DNA of 64,000 bases from Viola odorata (Eukaryota; Streptophyta; Magnoliopsida; Malpighiales; Violaceae). The translations under genes and the position numbers were made by a program. Positions within the stretch are counted from its first letter, which is position 1. Each line of letters begins with the position of its first letter. Where the stretch lies: the NCBI GenBank assembly GCA_963691705.1, contig OY829542.1, positions 26,522,579 through 26,586,578 on the forward strand, written 5' to 3'. Under the pieces are notes generated by a model. The model saw nothing but the letters and a program-made list of their open reading frames with translations, had not been told where the DNA came from and searched no databases. Below are positions 19,774-30,499 of this stretch, one piece after another.

Positions 19774-21335
19774 GGCTCTAGGCGGGGTTGCTCAGCAACC
19801 ACCGCCGGACTAATACCACCATCAGTCTCCCAATGCACAACTCTTTTTTTCCTATACAAAAGGGTGGACTGATCTTCGCTGTCACCAACTTCAAGGGCTG
19901 CCCCATCTCTCTTCCCTGTTCGCGGAGTGCTTTTCCGAGCTGTATGAATAATCCTAGTACCATGAGATTTCTTGGGCTTGCCAACTCTCCCAGTCCCAAA
20001 AATCTGTTCCTGAGTGCCCACATTTCTGTCAGAGGAATTAAAAGTAAACTCAATATTAGGCATCATAGGAGAGGGGGGTTGTGGGTCCTCCTCCGGATCC
20101 TCCTCCGGGTCCTCCTCCGCAGCAAAATCTGGAATAGCCGCCTGGCCTACACTAGAGTACTTCAGGGGCCCAAGGGCCCCAACCAGGCCCAATCTGTTAT
20201 CACCGCCAGCTTGCTCCCTAGCTTCAAGACCAGGGGAGTTAACGCCGACATCCGGCAAGTCAAGCCCCGCACCAGTAGAGTTCTGACCTTGTTCAGCAAA
20301 GGAGCGGACCGAGATCATCAGGTGGTTCTCAAACATGTTAAGGTCATGCCCACCATCATGCAGTTTCTCCAGCACCCCACCCTCAATAACAACTTTCTTC
20401 ACACGCTCCACAACGCAGTCTATCATCGAAAACTCAACACTCCCTCTCTCCACTGTAACCGGAGGGCGACCACCCGGGACTGATCTAGAACCCAAGCTTT
20501 CTGCTGGACCAATCACATTTCCAGAAGGAACCGTCCTCCTAAAAGAGGAATTATTCCAAGAATTTCCACAGACCAAATTGCCACTAGTTTCAGCCCCACG
20601 ACCCATGGGTCTGAAAGAGTTTTCATACGGAAGTGGCTCCTTACCCATAGGATCAGACTTGAAACGGGATTTGCAGTTCTGATGAATATGGCCCAATATA
20701 CCACAAAAAAAGCAAACATTCGGCAGATGTTCATATTCCACCAAAAAAACAAAATCTTTACCCTTTGAGTTGGAGAGTTTAATCTCTGTCACCAGTGGGC
20801 GTTCCACGTCGATCGCAATTCTCACCTTCACCCATCCACTAACCCTTTCGAGGTCCTCTTCCTCCACAGAAACGAAGGATCCAAGCTTGTTGCCCATGAT
20901 CCGGATGTTATCTTTGGTGCGAAGATTCAGCGGGATGTCAAGCAGGCGAACCGAGAAAACAGAAGAGTTCAACTTCACATCCATAAATTGCTCATCACCA
21001 AACACCCTTCTGAGAACCACCAAACTGTGATTCCATAGCCAAGGAGTTCTGGCTAGCACTCTAGATAGATCATCCTCAAGTTCGAACTAAAATAGAAAGC
21101 GATTCGGCGCTAACGTCATGGCCTGCATCTCCCCCAAGAGGCACCAGAGTTCCCCCATGTGGTTAAAGAAAGCAGTAGCAGCACCAGGACTAAGGCCACG
21201 GTCTCCAAGGATTTTCCCGAGCAGGAGAGAACACTTAACTTCTACCAAACTTTCAAGCACCACACGCTCGTCAGCCCCACCCACGGACTCCCCCCCAACC
21301 GGTTGTTCCACAACACCCACATCCTCTAGAGACAT
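19770..21335 (-). pseudogene. LINE1 ORF1: DUF4283-type RNA-binding protein with zinc knuckle
   Basis: There are 521 codons from ATG at 21335 to TGA at 19770, with one internal TAG at 21087-21089. The N-terminal DUF4283 region runs through LLLGKILGDRGLSPGAATAF and across the stop (NRFLF, stop, FELEDDLSRVLARTPWLWN). The zinc knuckle is CFFCGILGHIHQNC. The C-terminal half is low complexity, including EEDPEEDPEEDP. The frame stays open upstream to 21947, but the first ATG with family-like sequence is at 21335, so that start was chosen. ORF1 proteins coat LINE RNA. Confidence 0.85.
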
Positions 21336-22110
21336 TCCTTTAGTTTTATCTTTTCTTTTGAGGACGTAGCGGGTAAACAACAAATTCAAGGAAAGGAAAC
21401 TAGAAGCAGAAGCAAAGAGGTAAGGATGGAAGGAGATAGAATCGGGTTGATTAGCCTTAGGATACATAAATAGCACAAGGGCACAAGACACCACAAGAAA
21501 ATGCACACAGATCAAAGGAACAAGAATAAAACTCAAGGGAAGAAGGAGACCAACGCAAGGAAAGGAGAGACCAAACCGGGAAACAAGACACAAGGAAAAG
21601 GGCAAAGGGAACAAAAGGACACCAAAATAAAATAACCAATAGAGGAAAGGAGACAATAAAACATAAAAGAACAACTTACTTGACCAAGGCAACATAGTGG
21701 AATGACCCACTTCCCATGCAAGCATGCACCAGTAAACACCCCTTGACCAAAGCAGGATAGTGGGATGGCCCACGACCCATGCAAGCAAAACGCCGCCGCA
21801 AGTAGCCCTAACACCTCGCCGGACCGGAAAGGAAAGACCCGAAAGGGTGACAACACGGCCGAAGAACGGAAGGGGGAACGAACGCAGGTCGGAGGCCAAA
21901 CACCAAAACAGGAGAGGCCGAACAGGAGCAGAATGAAGAGGAAACAAGAGGAAAAAGGTGGAAGAAGGAGCAGACCAGCCAGAGGAGACTTACAAGAAGC
22001 CAGAAAAAGATGTTGAGGAAGACCTCAAAACCGACAGGAGCTATATCAGCGACGATGGCGTCAAAAGGATTGACGAAGAAAATCCTTCAATCTTTTTAGG
22101 CCGTATTGTT
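21336..22110 (-). other. LINE1 5' untranslated region
   Basis: The region contains two imperfect copies of a segment of about 60 bases (phrases CCCATGCAAGCA and TTGACCAA at about 21680-21790). The frame is open through most of it but gives low-complexity Leu/Phe/Cys-rich sequence. No family-specific protein was recognised. The internal promoter of the LINE would be here. Confidence 0.6.
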
Positions 22111-22128
22111 AATCTGAGAACACCTTTT
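22111..22128. repeat. LINE1 target-site duplication, right copy
   Basis: AATCTGAGAACACCTTTT, followed by GCTAAGATCTC, which continues the Athila LTR as in Athila-B (GCTAAGACTC). Confidence 0.9.
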
Positions 22129-22499
22129 GCTAAGATCTCTTCCCATCAGATTAATATCTCTTTTACTGCTTTACTCATTTTCTTGCCCTCGAACTGCTTT
22201 TGATTATCTTGCCCTTGATTGTTCTTCACTTTTATGCCCTCGAATGATTGTTACTTTTGTGTCGTGATTTGCGATTTTAATTATTTGTCTTGTTAGTTGC
22301 CACTTCTGCGTTGATTGATTCTTTAATCGACATAACCCCCCAGTGTTATGTTTGTATTTGGTTATAGTTCTTCAATGTCATGCATTGAAACTGAAATATT
22401 ATTCCTTCAATCTCTGTGGTTCGACCCTATATTGACCTTTATACATTTATTTGTGCATCTAGGCATCAGGAAAATATTAGTATATTTGAGTGACGATCA
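22111..22499 (+). repeat. Athila-A 3' LTR, terminal piece
   Basis: It continues the LTR after LINE1 and ends TTTGAGTGACGATCA, identical to the end of the Athila-B 5' LTR. ACCCCCCAGTGTTA and TGTGGTTCGAC are also shared. Bases 22500-22504 (CTCCA) should be one copy of the Athila-A target duplication. Confidence 0.85.
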
Positions 22500-23702
22500 C
22501 TCCACTCTACTGAATTGTACGCCTTTTGGAAGTCGAGTTTTAGGAGAAAACCCCATTTTCGTGACTTTTTCAAGTAATGGACAATCTCCAATGCCACTAT
22601 AAAATAATCTCATGTAGATTTGCCGCGCAGAAAACCATGTTGGGCTTCTCCAAGCACACAATTGATCACCTTACTCAACCTGTTGGCAATAATCTTGTAA
22701 ATATTGTTTACCAAGCTTATAAGATGAAATTTAGAAAGATTGGCAATACCTTTCACTTTTGGAAGCATAGCTATGAAAAAATAATTTAACCCGCGTGGCA
22801 TTTTACCCAACACAAAGAAGTATTTAACTAAGTTGTAAATCTCCTCTCCGATGATGTCCTAAGATCGTGACAAGAAAAAGAAATTGAACCCATCTGGCCC
22901 CGGGGCCTTATCTTTCCCACAATCCTTAAATGCTGCAATTATTTCAGCGCATGAAATCTCACTGTCAAGAAATTGTTGTTGTTCAGCGCTTAGAGATTTA
23001 AAGCCGAGGTTTGGCATGACCGGACGATCCCACTAATCGGCTGAAAAAGAAGAAGAGAAGTGATTGAACACTATCTCTTTAATTCAGTAGGATCCAGGAT
23101 CAATGTGTCCCCCACAAGCAACGAGGAAATATTATTTCCTCTGGAACGAGATCTGACCGCTTGGTGGAAAAACTTGGTGTTCCTGTCCCCTTCGACACAC
23201 CACTGAATATGAGACTTTTGACGCCAATAAGATTCAATCACCCTTGCCCGACCCTAATAATTATCAAGAACATCTCTATACTCAACATATTCTTGCTCGC
23301 TAAGATCTCTTTCCTCCAAGATAGCATCAAAGTGATTAACTTTATCCTCCATGACCTCAAAATCAGTCCTGCATGCACTCCAATTGTCACACTTCCATGC
23401 TTTGATCTTGGATTTTAGAATTTTTTACTTCTTCAACATATTGTAACCAGTTTCCACTTCTACCCCTGCCTCACTCCACATTCTAGACTTGAGACCTTTG
23501 AAATCCCCTAAGTCCCACCATGCATTTACATACCGAAATGGTTTAGGGCCCCAATCATTATTCGTCGCATGAACTGCTAACAGAACATGATCATACACTG
23601 ACTTGCGAAGGCCACAAAGATGAAGCAAAGGGAAAGCTACCCACCAAGCAAGGTTCCAAAATGCTCTTTCAATACGACTTGCACTAACTGTATTGCTCCA
23701 AG
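22500..23702 (-). pseudogene. LINE2 remnant: 3' part of endonuclease and N-terminal RT
   Basis: On the minus strand, degraded LINE ORF2 coding runs from WSNTVSASRIERAFWN and WGPKPFRYVNAWWD (endonuclease end and linker, about 23700-23500) to PKVKGIANLSKFHLISLVNN and IYKIIANRLSKVINCVLGEA (RT, about 22750). It ends in KLDFQKAYNSVEW at 22500, where Athila-A cuts it. Many stops and frameshifts are present. Because two other elements are inserted in or beside it, it is among the oldest sequences here. Confidence 0.8.
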
Positions 23703-23712
23703 GGAGAGCTAG

Positions 23713-24020
23713 TGTGGTGTGTGCAGAAAGGGAGAGGGTGTGAGTAGAGAGGTGTAAGATTATGAGTGTAAAATCCTAGAGAGTGTGTATAATTCTCGGG
23801 GTGTACTCGGGTTCGGGTTTTGGGTTTGAGAGTTTATCTCTTTTATTTTGTAATATTTTCTTTATTAGTAAAATCCTCAGTCCGTCTCTGCCCGTGGAGT
23901 AGGCACATTGCCGAACCACGTAAACACTCATGTCCTTTTATTCTTTCCCTTTCTCTTTGCATTTATTTTATGAGCTTATTATTGTGTGGGTCAATTCAAG
24001 GTGAATTAAATTTCACAACA
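23713..24020 (+). repeat. 5' LTR of the copia element
   Basis: The right end, ATTTCACAACA, is fixed by the adjoining primer site. The left end is an estimate (TGTGGTGTGTG) based on where LINE2 coding stops. It is about 308 bp. No 3' LTR is in the window to confirm the limits. Confidence 0.6.
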
Positions 24021-24022
24021 AT

Positions 24023-24040
24023 TGGTAGCAGAGCCAGGTT
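24023..24040 (+). other. Copia primer-binding site (initiator tRNA-Met type)
   Basis: It reads TGGTAGCAGAGCCAGGTT, one base from the usual copia TGGTATCAGAGC start, two bases after the LTR. Confidence 0.85.
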
Positions 24041-24079
24041 CTAGAGTACAGATTCATTTATGTGGTTGAATCGACGATT

Positions 24080-24230
24080 GAAATAAGATGTGCGAGTCGC
24101 ATATAACAGTAGTTTTTGAGAAGTTCAAGGGAAAGAATAACTTCACCATGTGACAAGTTAGAGTCACAGATCTCCTTGTGAAACAAAATTGTCACCAGGC
24201 TTTGTTGGAGGCAAAGCCATAAAAGATGAG
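24080..24230 (+). pseudogene. Copia gag, N-terminal fragment
   Basis: The frame reads FEKFKGKNNF, then a TGA where W is usual, then QVRVTDLLVKQ and LLEAKP, stop, KM. This is the start of a copia gag (UBN2-type) domain. It is cut by Athila-B after AAAAGATGAG and continues at 53754 (VDDWGEI). Confidence 0.75.
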
Positions 24231-25753
24231 TGATATGCGCGTGTTTTCTAGATATTTTCTCTCTAATTTTGCACGTTTTCCCTCCTTGATGCTACTAACT
24301 TGCTCTGTTTTCAATACTTTTTGCCATATCCAGCCCTGGAGGAGAAAAAGGCAGAAAGCACACGTTTTGGGATGGAATTGAGCAGCTTCGGAAGTCTCTC
24401 AGTCTTTGTCGTGGCCTAGACGTATTTCCTCAGTCAAGCCCTAGATGCGCGCATTCGTGTCCAGCCCTGGACTATCTGTGAAGCCGAAAAGTGTTGCGTT
24501 TTGCCCTCGAATTGAGCCGCACGTGCTTGCAATCCTCCTTGGAGCGCACGAAGAGAGACGCCAGCAAGATTCCTTTCTGATCCCTTTTGAGCGTCCTAGG
24601 AATATTCTTCCTGGGACATGCTCCAGCCTAGCTGTCCCTTTCCTCCCATTTTGTCTTCTTCCCTTAGCTGGATTTGTCCTCTAGTTAGCTTAGGGTTGTA
24701 TATAAACAGTAACTTTAGGATTTTTAGGGTAAGCAACATTGGTAGGAGGCAGAAATCAGCATACTTTCTATTTTTCAGTCTTCTTTGGGATTTGTTCCTC
24801 CATCCTCAAGCTGTAGCCGCCGGCCAGCCCCACTCTTTCACCGGAGCTTTTTAGCTCCGACTGGTATTTAATAGTTTCTTCCCATTTTCTTGTTTTCCTT
24901 TTATGCTTGCTATTGAAGTTATTTATATTTATGTTATTATGAGTATGAGTAGCTAGATCTTTTTGTCTTAGCAAAGGTTTTTCCAAGGGTTGCAAGGGTA
25001 GTTGTGAAGCCTTAATGTTCTTCATAAACTCTTATGCGTGTATTTAATCTCTTGCCACTTCACTGTCATATTGCACTGGATCTATAGAAGCCTGATCAAC
25101 TGCTGTATTTTCCTTTGTAATTATTGCCATTTCTTTAGAATCAGTAGGCACCTAGCCCGGAGTCATCAGGTTGCTGGTCCAATCCGGCTAGGGCTGGAGG
25201 TTAACTAGGGTGGATATGACAACGTCTTGCCCTAGACGTGTCTTCCTCCACTTCATGGGCCTCTGGATCTCCCCATAAACGAACCTTGGGGAAGGACGGA
25301 GAGTCAAGGTCTCTCCCATAAGCGTACCTTGGGCGAGACTTCTCTTACGAAGGTAGACAGGAGGCCTAAGCGTACCTGACCTCTATAGCACGTCTGCACC
25401 GTGAGAGTGGAATATCCTTGAGCTGATGACCAACTAGGCCTGGGCGCAACCCGCGGAATCACTTTGCTAAGACTCTTTCCTATTATCTGATTTACCCCTC
25501 TTGTGATACTGTTTTATTGCCTTTAGATAATTTTTACTTTATTTAGTTCACTTGTTAGCTTTAGTATCCAAATCTCGCTGGTTAATTTCATTAGCCAGCC
25601 CAAACCCCCCAGTGTTACTTGTTACTGTTTAGACCTGGACATACATTATGAACAGAATATTACCATTAATCCTTGTGGTTCGACTCTGATTTGCCCTATA
25701 CACATTTATTGTGCATTTTGCTAGCAGAAAATATTACTTTTGAGTGACGATCA
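24231..25753 (+). repeat. 5' LTR of Athila-B
   Basis: It has TG...CA ends. A TATA-like TATATAAA lies at 24699-24706, so R should begin near 24730. A CTTTTTAGCTC hairpin-like stretch lies at about 24835-24855 and GACTCTGATTTGCCC near the 3' end. No gene; ORFs are by-products. Confidence 0.95.
24699..24706 (+). promoter_or_regulatory. TATA box of the Athila-B LTR
   Basis: TATATAAA, conserved in the 3' LTR (about 52692-52699). Confidence 0.6.
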
Positions 25754-25758
25754 AATTT

Positions 25759-25776
25759 TGGCGCTGTTGTTGGGAT
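25759..25776 (+). other. Athila-B primer-binding site (degraded tRNA-Asp type)
   Basis: It reads TGGCGCTGTTGTTGGGAT, five bases after the LTR. The complement of plant tRNA-Asp is TGGCGCCGTTGCCGGGGA; Athila elements are known to use it. The changes are mainly C to T. Confidence 0.75.
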
Positions 25777-25806
25777 TGACGGTTCTAATATTTTGTTTTT
25801 CCTTGT

Positions 25807-26974
25807 ATGACCAGGAGATCTACTTTAGATCTACTGCCTTACGATCCAGAGCTCACTAGGACAGAAAGAGAACTTCGAAGGCAAGCCAGAGGATCATCTC
25901 TTCTCCGGAGTAAAGCTCCTGTCCCTTTTCTCGACAGAGACCTTTCAGATCTTGATACTCTTTAAAGCCTGTTTCAGGAAGAAATCGCATCTTTACATCG
26001 AGCCCTCGACAGTGTTGAGTATATCCAGCTCCCGACATCTGAAATGGAAGATCCACCACCACGTCCTCCTGGAGGAAATAAGGACGTAGTTCCTCCTATT
26101 GCTCAGACCATCGATGATCTTAATGCCGCCCTAGAAGCGCCCAGTAGCTGCATCGATTGGCCTGAAGTACCTCACGACTGGACACTCAAGTTCGCTGTCA
26201 TGCACCATCTCCCTATTTTCCGAGGTGCTACCAAGGAAAATCCTCATCGCCATCTTCAACAGCTCCATTATATTTGCGAGGCAATGAAACCTACGAACGT
26301 CAGTATCGAGCAGGCCAAGCTTCGAGCTTTTATGTGGTCACTCAAAGATTTAGCCCTCGACTGGTTTTATGATCTCCCTCCACGTTCGATTCACTCATGG
26401 GCTGAGATGACAAAGGCCTTCACGGATAAGTACTACCCTACATCCAGGGCGATGGTGACAGTTAAGCAACTTGTATCTATTCTTCAGAAAGAAGACGAGA
26501 CCCTTGACCAGTACTATGAACGCTTCAAGCGTATGCAAGCCTTGTGTCCCTCTCATAACCTGACTGAGCACGGTCTTATTCAGTACTTCGCCGAAGGACT
26601 GAGACCCCATGATAAAAGCCTTGTTGCATGCAGCCGCTAATGGATCCCTTAGTGCTCTCACTCCAGCTGCCGCCAAGGCCATAATTGAGCTCATGGCAAA
26701 AAATGCCATTCTATTGGGAGGGGCAAGTAGCGACCAGAGTGCTCAGGTAGCCGCTATGCAAGGGCAACTGACTTCTATCCAGGGCATGCTACATACCATG
26801 ACGTCTCAACAGCCGATCCAAGTCAAGGCATGCCAAATTTGCAATTACACGGATCACCCCACGGATGCTTGTCCTCATATCCCGGACGAGATCCAAGTGA
26901 ATGCCGCTGGGTATTACAATTCACCCCCTGGCCAGAACTACAACCAGGGCTGGAAACAACCAAGCCCAGGGTAG
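25807..26974 (+). pseudogene. Athila-B gag
   Basis: It starts ATGACCAGG at 25807 (MTRRSTLDLLPYDPELT). A TAA lies at 25963-25965, and an extra A in an AAAA run near 26613 shifts the frame. The capsid region includes FAVMHHLPIFRGATKENPHR, LRAFMWSLKDLALDWFYDLP and LVSILQKEDETLDQYYERFK. After the shift it reads LLHAAANGSLSALTPAAAKA and a zinc knuckle CQICNYTDHPTDACP. It ends at TAG 26972-26974. Athila-C has the same MTR start after its primer site. Confidence 0.88.
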
Positions 26975-28065
26975 GTACCCAGCCCTCAACAGCCATACTC
27001 TAATCAACAGCAACATCCTTATGGAAACCACCCCCTCCTCCCAACATGCAGTACTTTAAACCTCGACCACCGTACCCTAACCAGCAATACCAACCCTCAC
27101 CACAAATAAATCAACCTTTCCCTTCACCTCCACCACCCGAAGATTGCACTAAATACAAAGACATCATCACGGAAATGCAAAAGTAGATGGGTACCATGGC
27201 AACCGAAATGAAAGAATTAAAGAACAGAGGCAGGCTCCCTGGATAAACCGAAGCAATCCCCAAGCACGAGGCTTGCGCTGTCACTCTCCGCAGTGGGCGT
27301 GAATTGCCATCCAGAGTTAGTCCAGATCTCGACGCCGAACAAACAGTCGAGCCCGGGATTAAGCCAAGAAAAAATAAGACGATTCCAGATGTCATGATTG
27401 ACAGAATACGATCTCCTAGAGGTTCTCCAAGGAATGACAAGAAGCCCCCAGAATTCACTCAAGAATATATTCATAAGATCCTTGAGCCTCCATTTCCCCA
27501 ACGGTTGGTCAAATCGAAAAAGGAGAAGGATGACCGAGAGATATTTGATATGTTCAGTAAGGTTCTTGTCAATATCCCTTTGATTCAAGCAATGAAAAAT
27601 GTGCCCCGTTATGCCAAGTTCCTCAAAACTCTTTGCACCAACAAATGTCATTTGGCCGGGGTCAACAAGATAAGTGTGGGAGTAAATGCTACTGCCCATA
27701 TCCAACAGAAATTGCCTCCGAAATGTAAAGATCAAGGTATGTTTGTTATTCCATGTAAGATTGGATCGATCGAACTTGGAAAAGCTATGTGCGATCTAGG
27801 CGCCGACATAAACGTTATGCCTTTGACAGTTTATAACAGTCTAGGCCTGGGTCCATTGAAGGAAACCCGCCCTGTTATCCAGTTGGCCGACCGATCCATT
27901 GTCTACCTTGAAGGTATTCTAGAAGATGTCCTCATGCAAGTAGGAGATTTTCTATACCCTGCTGATTTTTATGTTATTGCCATGGCTGAAGGAGAATCAA
28001 CCAAGCCTTCAGATATTCTCCTTGGACGCCCGTTTCTCGCCACAGCGCATGCCAAGATTGATGTT
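26975..28065 (+). pseudogene. Athila-B protease region, first part
   Basis: A degraded Pro/Gln-rich linker with stops (for example TAG near 27186 and TAA near 27244) leads to an open frame from 27304. This frame carries IFSK-type MFSKVLVNIPL, CTNKCHLAGVN, and the aspartic-protease core with DLGADIN as active site, then VIQLADRSIVYLEG and DILLGRPFLATAHAKIDV. The gene is cut after KIDV by Tat2 and resumes at 45274. Confidence 0.85.
28061..28065. repeat. Tat2 target-site duplication, left
   Basis: ATGTT; the right copy is at 45269-45273. It interrupts the Athila-B protease reading frame. Confidence 0.95.
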
Positions 28066-28763
28066 TGTTGCTACCCGATTTTTGACTTTCCATCACAACC
28101 TTTACCTTTTTCCACTTTTTAGCTTGTCTAGATCAAAATTCATGATGATTCTGGTCCTAGGATAATTTGTTTAAATTTTCTGGTCATTTCGTGCCTTTTC
28201 ATTTTGTCCTACTTTTAACTGTCTTTTCGCGAACTTCTATCGGTCTCGAGTAAGGCTCCCGCTCCCAGGACCGAGTGTAGAACGCCCTTTTCCTGTATTT
28301 GATAATTACGTGTTAATTTTCTCTTTCACGCCGGCACGTTCGGTTTCGTTCAATTTTTGTCGTAATGACATTTATTTTGCGCGCGAACGTTTTGTTGTTT
28401 CCGAAGGAGAAAATAAATACGTTAAATCAACTTTCGCATATTTTCACTGTATATTACTTCTATCGCCTTATTTTTCTGCACGCTTTGGTTCCCTCGGTTC
28501 GGATTTATTTTCGTTCTCGAGCGTCTTCGCTCGTACCAAAATATCCCACTCGTATGAGAATTAATGCATTTAATGCATGTTTTGTTTTTGATTGGTCCTC
28601 CAAAGGCCTGGCGGATAGGAATATTTATTGCTCCCTTGATATTATAGCGAACGGATTGACTACAAACAAGGACTTGGAGGACCACGCCGGACTGGGTTTT
28701 TTGTTCTCCACTCACGGTCGGAGACCACAACCGACTCACTCTAAATTCAACCATGGCTCTTGC

Positions 28764-28774
28764 CTATAAAAAGG
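28764..28774 (+). promoter_or_regulatory. TATA box of Tat2 LTR
   Basis: CTATAAAAAGG, conserved at about 42851-42861 in the 3' LTR. Transcription would start near 28797. Confidence 0.65.
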
Positions 28775-28856
28775 AAGCTCTTCACCATCGCGCGGGCACG
28801 GGTTGTCGCACCTACTCATCATCAACTTCAAACCAGAGCAAAGGAAAGCGTTTAAG

Positions 28857-29883
28857 GTAAGTGTTCAAAGCTCTCTCTCTCTAACTTCTCTCTTCGCAAA
28901 CGTTTGTTTATGCATGTTTTAATTAAATCAGTGGCTTAAACTTGTTTTAAATGATTGATTGTCGAGTTATATGGTCTGTTCTTGCTCGAATTTAAACATC
29001 CATTGCTTGAATTAATTAATTGCGAATTATGGACAATAATGCGTATTAAAATTCCATGTTGAAATTACTCTTCGTTTATGGACGGATTGGTCTAATGTCC
29101 GCTGGATTGTGGTCGTAGAATAGTTGTGCTTCATATCTGAGTGTTGCGACGCATTTTTCCTTGACCATTCGGGGTTGTTTTGGTTCACCGTTGTTTGTCC
29201 ACCTCACGTACGAACGCATGCTGTTTTTCTTCTGTTTTGCTTGCTATTTACCTACTGTTTTTGGTTGGTTTTACTGCTGATGTGTGGTAGTTAATTTCTG
29301 GGCTGGTTGGGGTAGTATTGGAGTCGGTTTTGGAGCTTGAGTCGCCGGCTATGGTAGCCGGCGACATGAAGAACGAGAACAGCCGTTGCTGTTCTTGCGA
29401 AAGGAGGAAGACGAAGGTGACGGGCTTCAACCCGTCCCTTCCCTTTCTGTTTTAATTAATAGTTGATGGGCTTGGCTTGGCCAAGCCCATATGTCATTTA
29501 ATTGGTTTTATTTTAGTTTTTTTGTACGATCCCTTTCGATTTAATTTTCGTTAACTTGTTCAAATTGCCGGTATGTTTTTTGACATGTTTAATTTTGTTT
29601 GGGAATTAATTGTATGACATGTGTGCTGTTTTATTTATTTTTATACCATGTATGAGGTTTTATTTAATTTATACCATGTAATTTACCTTGAATTTAAAAT
29701 TGCATGTTTTACATGATGTTTTATTAGCTATGTGTTTTGCCAATTTGTAGTAAAAATAGTGAGCTGCCCACATGATATATTTATTTATTTTCATGGCTGC
29801 TTGTATGAAATAAATGGTGCATGTGCTTTTTATTATTTATTATCTATTATCTTTAAGTTCGTACTAATACTCTCACTTTGTAG
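28857..29883 (+). other. Candidate intron within the Tat2 LTR
   Basis: The donor AAG/GTAAGTG lies about 60 bases after the expected RNA start. The acceptor CTCACTTTGTAG is preceded by TACTAAT, a perfect branch-point match about 20 bases upstream. Both sites are present in both LTRs. Splicing is inferred and not shown. Confidence 0.4.
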
Positions 29884-30420
29884 GTTAAGTTTCGAACCTT
29901 CAATCGAAAAGTACATTTTTACCTTTCTTTCATTTAATTTAATTGATTTCCGTAAGATGTTTGCATGCATTGTGTCCCAACAATTAGGAATCCAAGTGTG
30001 GGCCTAACTCGGCCCATTAGAACGGTAAGCATTATTTTCATGCATTCGTAGGTGATAATCAACTGTCTACTACTTTTAATTGTACTTGTTGTAATAATTA
30101 ATTGTTGAACTTGTTGTAATAAGTTAATAACTCATTATTAACTCGTTTGCTTTTAGTTATCCACCTCAATCGTTGTAATAATTAGTGAGAGCTTTAATTA
30201 ATTATTTCACTTGGTGTAATAGTTTAATTATTCAGACCTCCAATTTGTAATAATTACATAAGTAGTTTTATTATGAATTGTGGATTGTAATAATTACTTA
30301 AGTAGTTTTATTATGGATTGTGGTTTGTAATAATTAATTTAAGTAGTTGAAAATTGTGTATGTTGTTATATCTACATATTTATGTCAAATGTCATTAACG
30401 ATGGTTTTGAAGAGATGGAT

Positions 30421-30499
30421 CGATCAGGGTTCGTCCAAAAGGTAAGCTTACCTTAAACGTTTCCTTGTGTGATCACACAAAGGTCCAAAGCCTTGATCG
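30421..30499 (+). other. Palindrome cluster / predicted three-way junction in the Tat2 LTR
   Basis: The outer stem is CGATCAGGG (30421-30429) with CCTTGATCG (30491-30499), which pair fully if G-U is allowed. It encloses two perfect 16-bp palindromes, AAGGTAAGCTTACCTT (30439-30454) and TTGTGTGATCACACAA (30465-30480). In the 3' LTR (44508-44586) the second reads TTGTATGATCATACAA. Confidence 0.6.

Larger units (their letters stand above)
15629..22110 (-). mobile_element. LINE1: full-length plant L1-type LINE
   Basis: It is 6,482 bp on the minus strand with a 3' poly(A) (T run ending at 15645). It is flanked by an 18-bp duplication, AATCCGAGAACACCTTTT (15611-15628) and AATCTGAGAACACCTTTT (22111-22128), with one mismatch. 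It has a 775-bp 5' region, ORF1 and ORF2 overlapping by ATGA. Four in-frame TAG stops and no frameshift break the coding sequence. It is inserted in the Athila-A 3' LTR. Confidence 0.93.
6232..22499 (+). mobile_element. Athila-A: 3' end of an Athila-like element, heavily interrupted
   Basis: The visible parts are the 3' noncoding region (6232-7959) and a 3' LTR in three pieces: 7960-8292, about 15458-15628 and 22111-22499. The pieces align in order with the Athila-B LTR, including the terminal TTTGAGTGACGATCA. About 800 bp of the middle of the LTR, judged against Athila-B, is absent where the hAT-like fragment and the caulimovirid now sit. Coding parts lie left of the window. The element is inserted in LINE2 at 22499/22500. 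Confidence 0.8.

Noticed and set aside
21336..21947. Hydrophobic ORF upstream of LINE1 ORF1, like a membrane protein
   Set aside because: It is in frame with ORF1 but covers a repetitive 5' UTR. Family-like sequence starts at the ATG at 21335.
22500..23702. A host gene in the gap between Athila-A and the copia
   Set aside because: Minus-strand translation shows LINE endonuclease/RT remnants throughout, with many stops.
28310..28769. ORFs in the Tat2 LTRs (84 and 134 codons, also at 42397-42856)
   Set aside because: They recur only because LTRs are duplicated. They lie in U3 upstream of the TATA box and show no domain.
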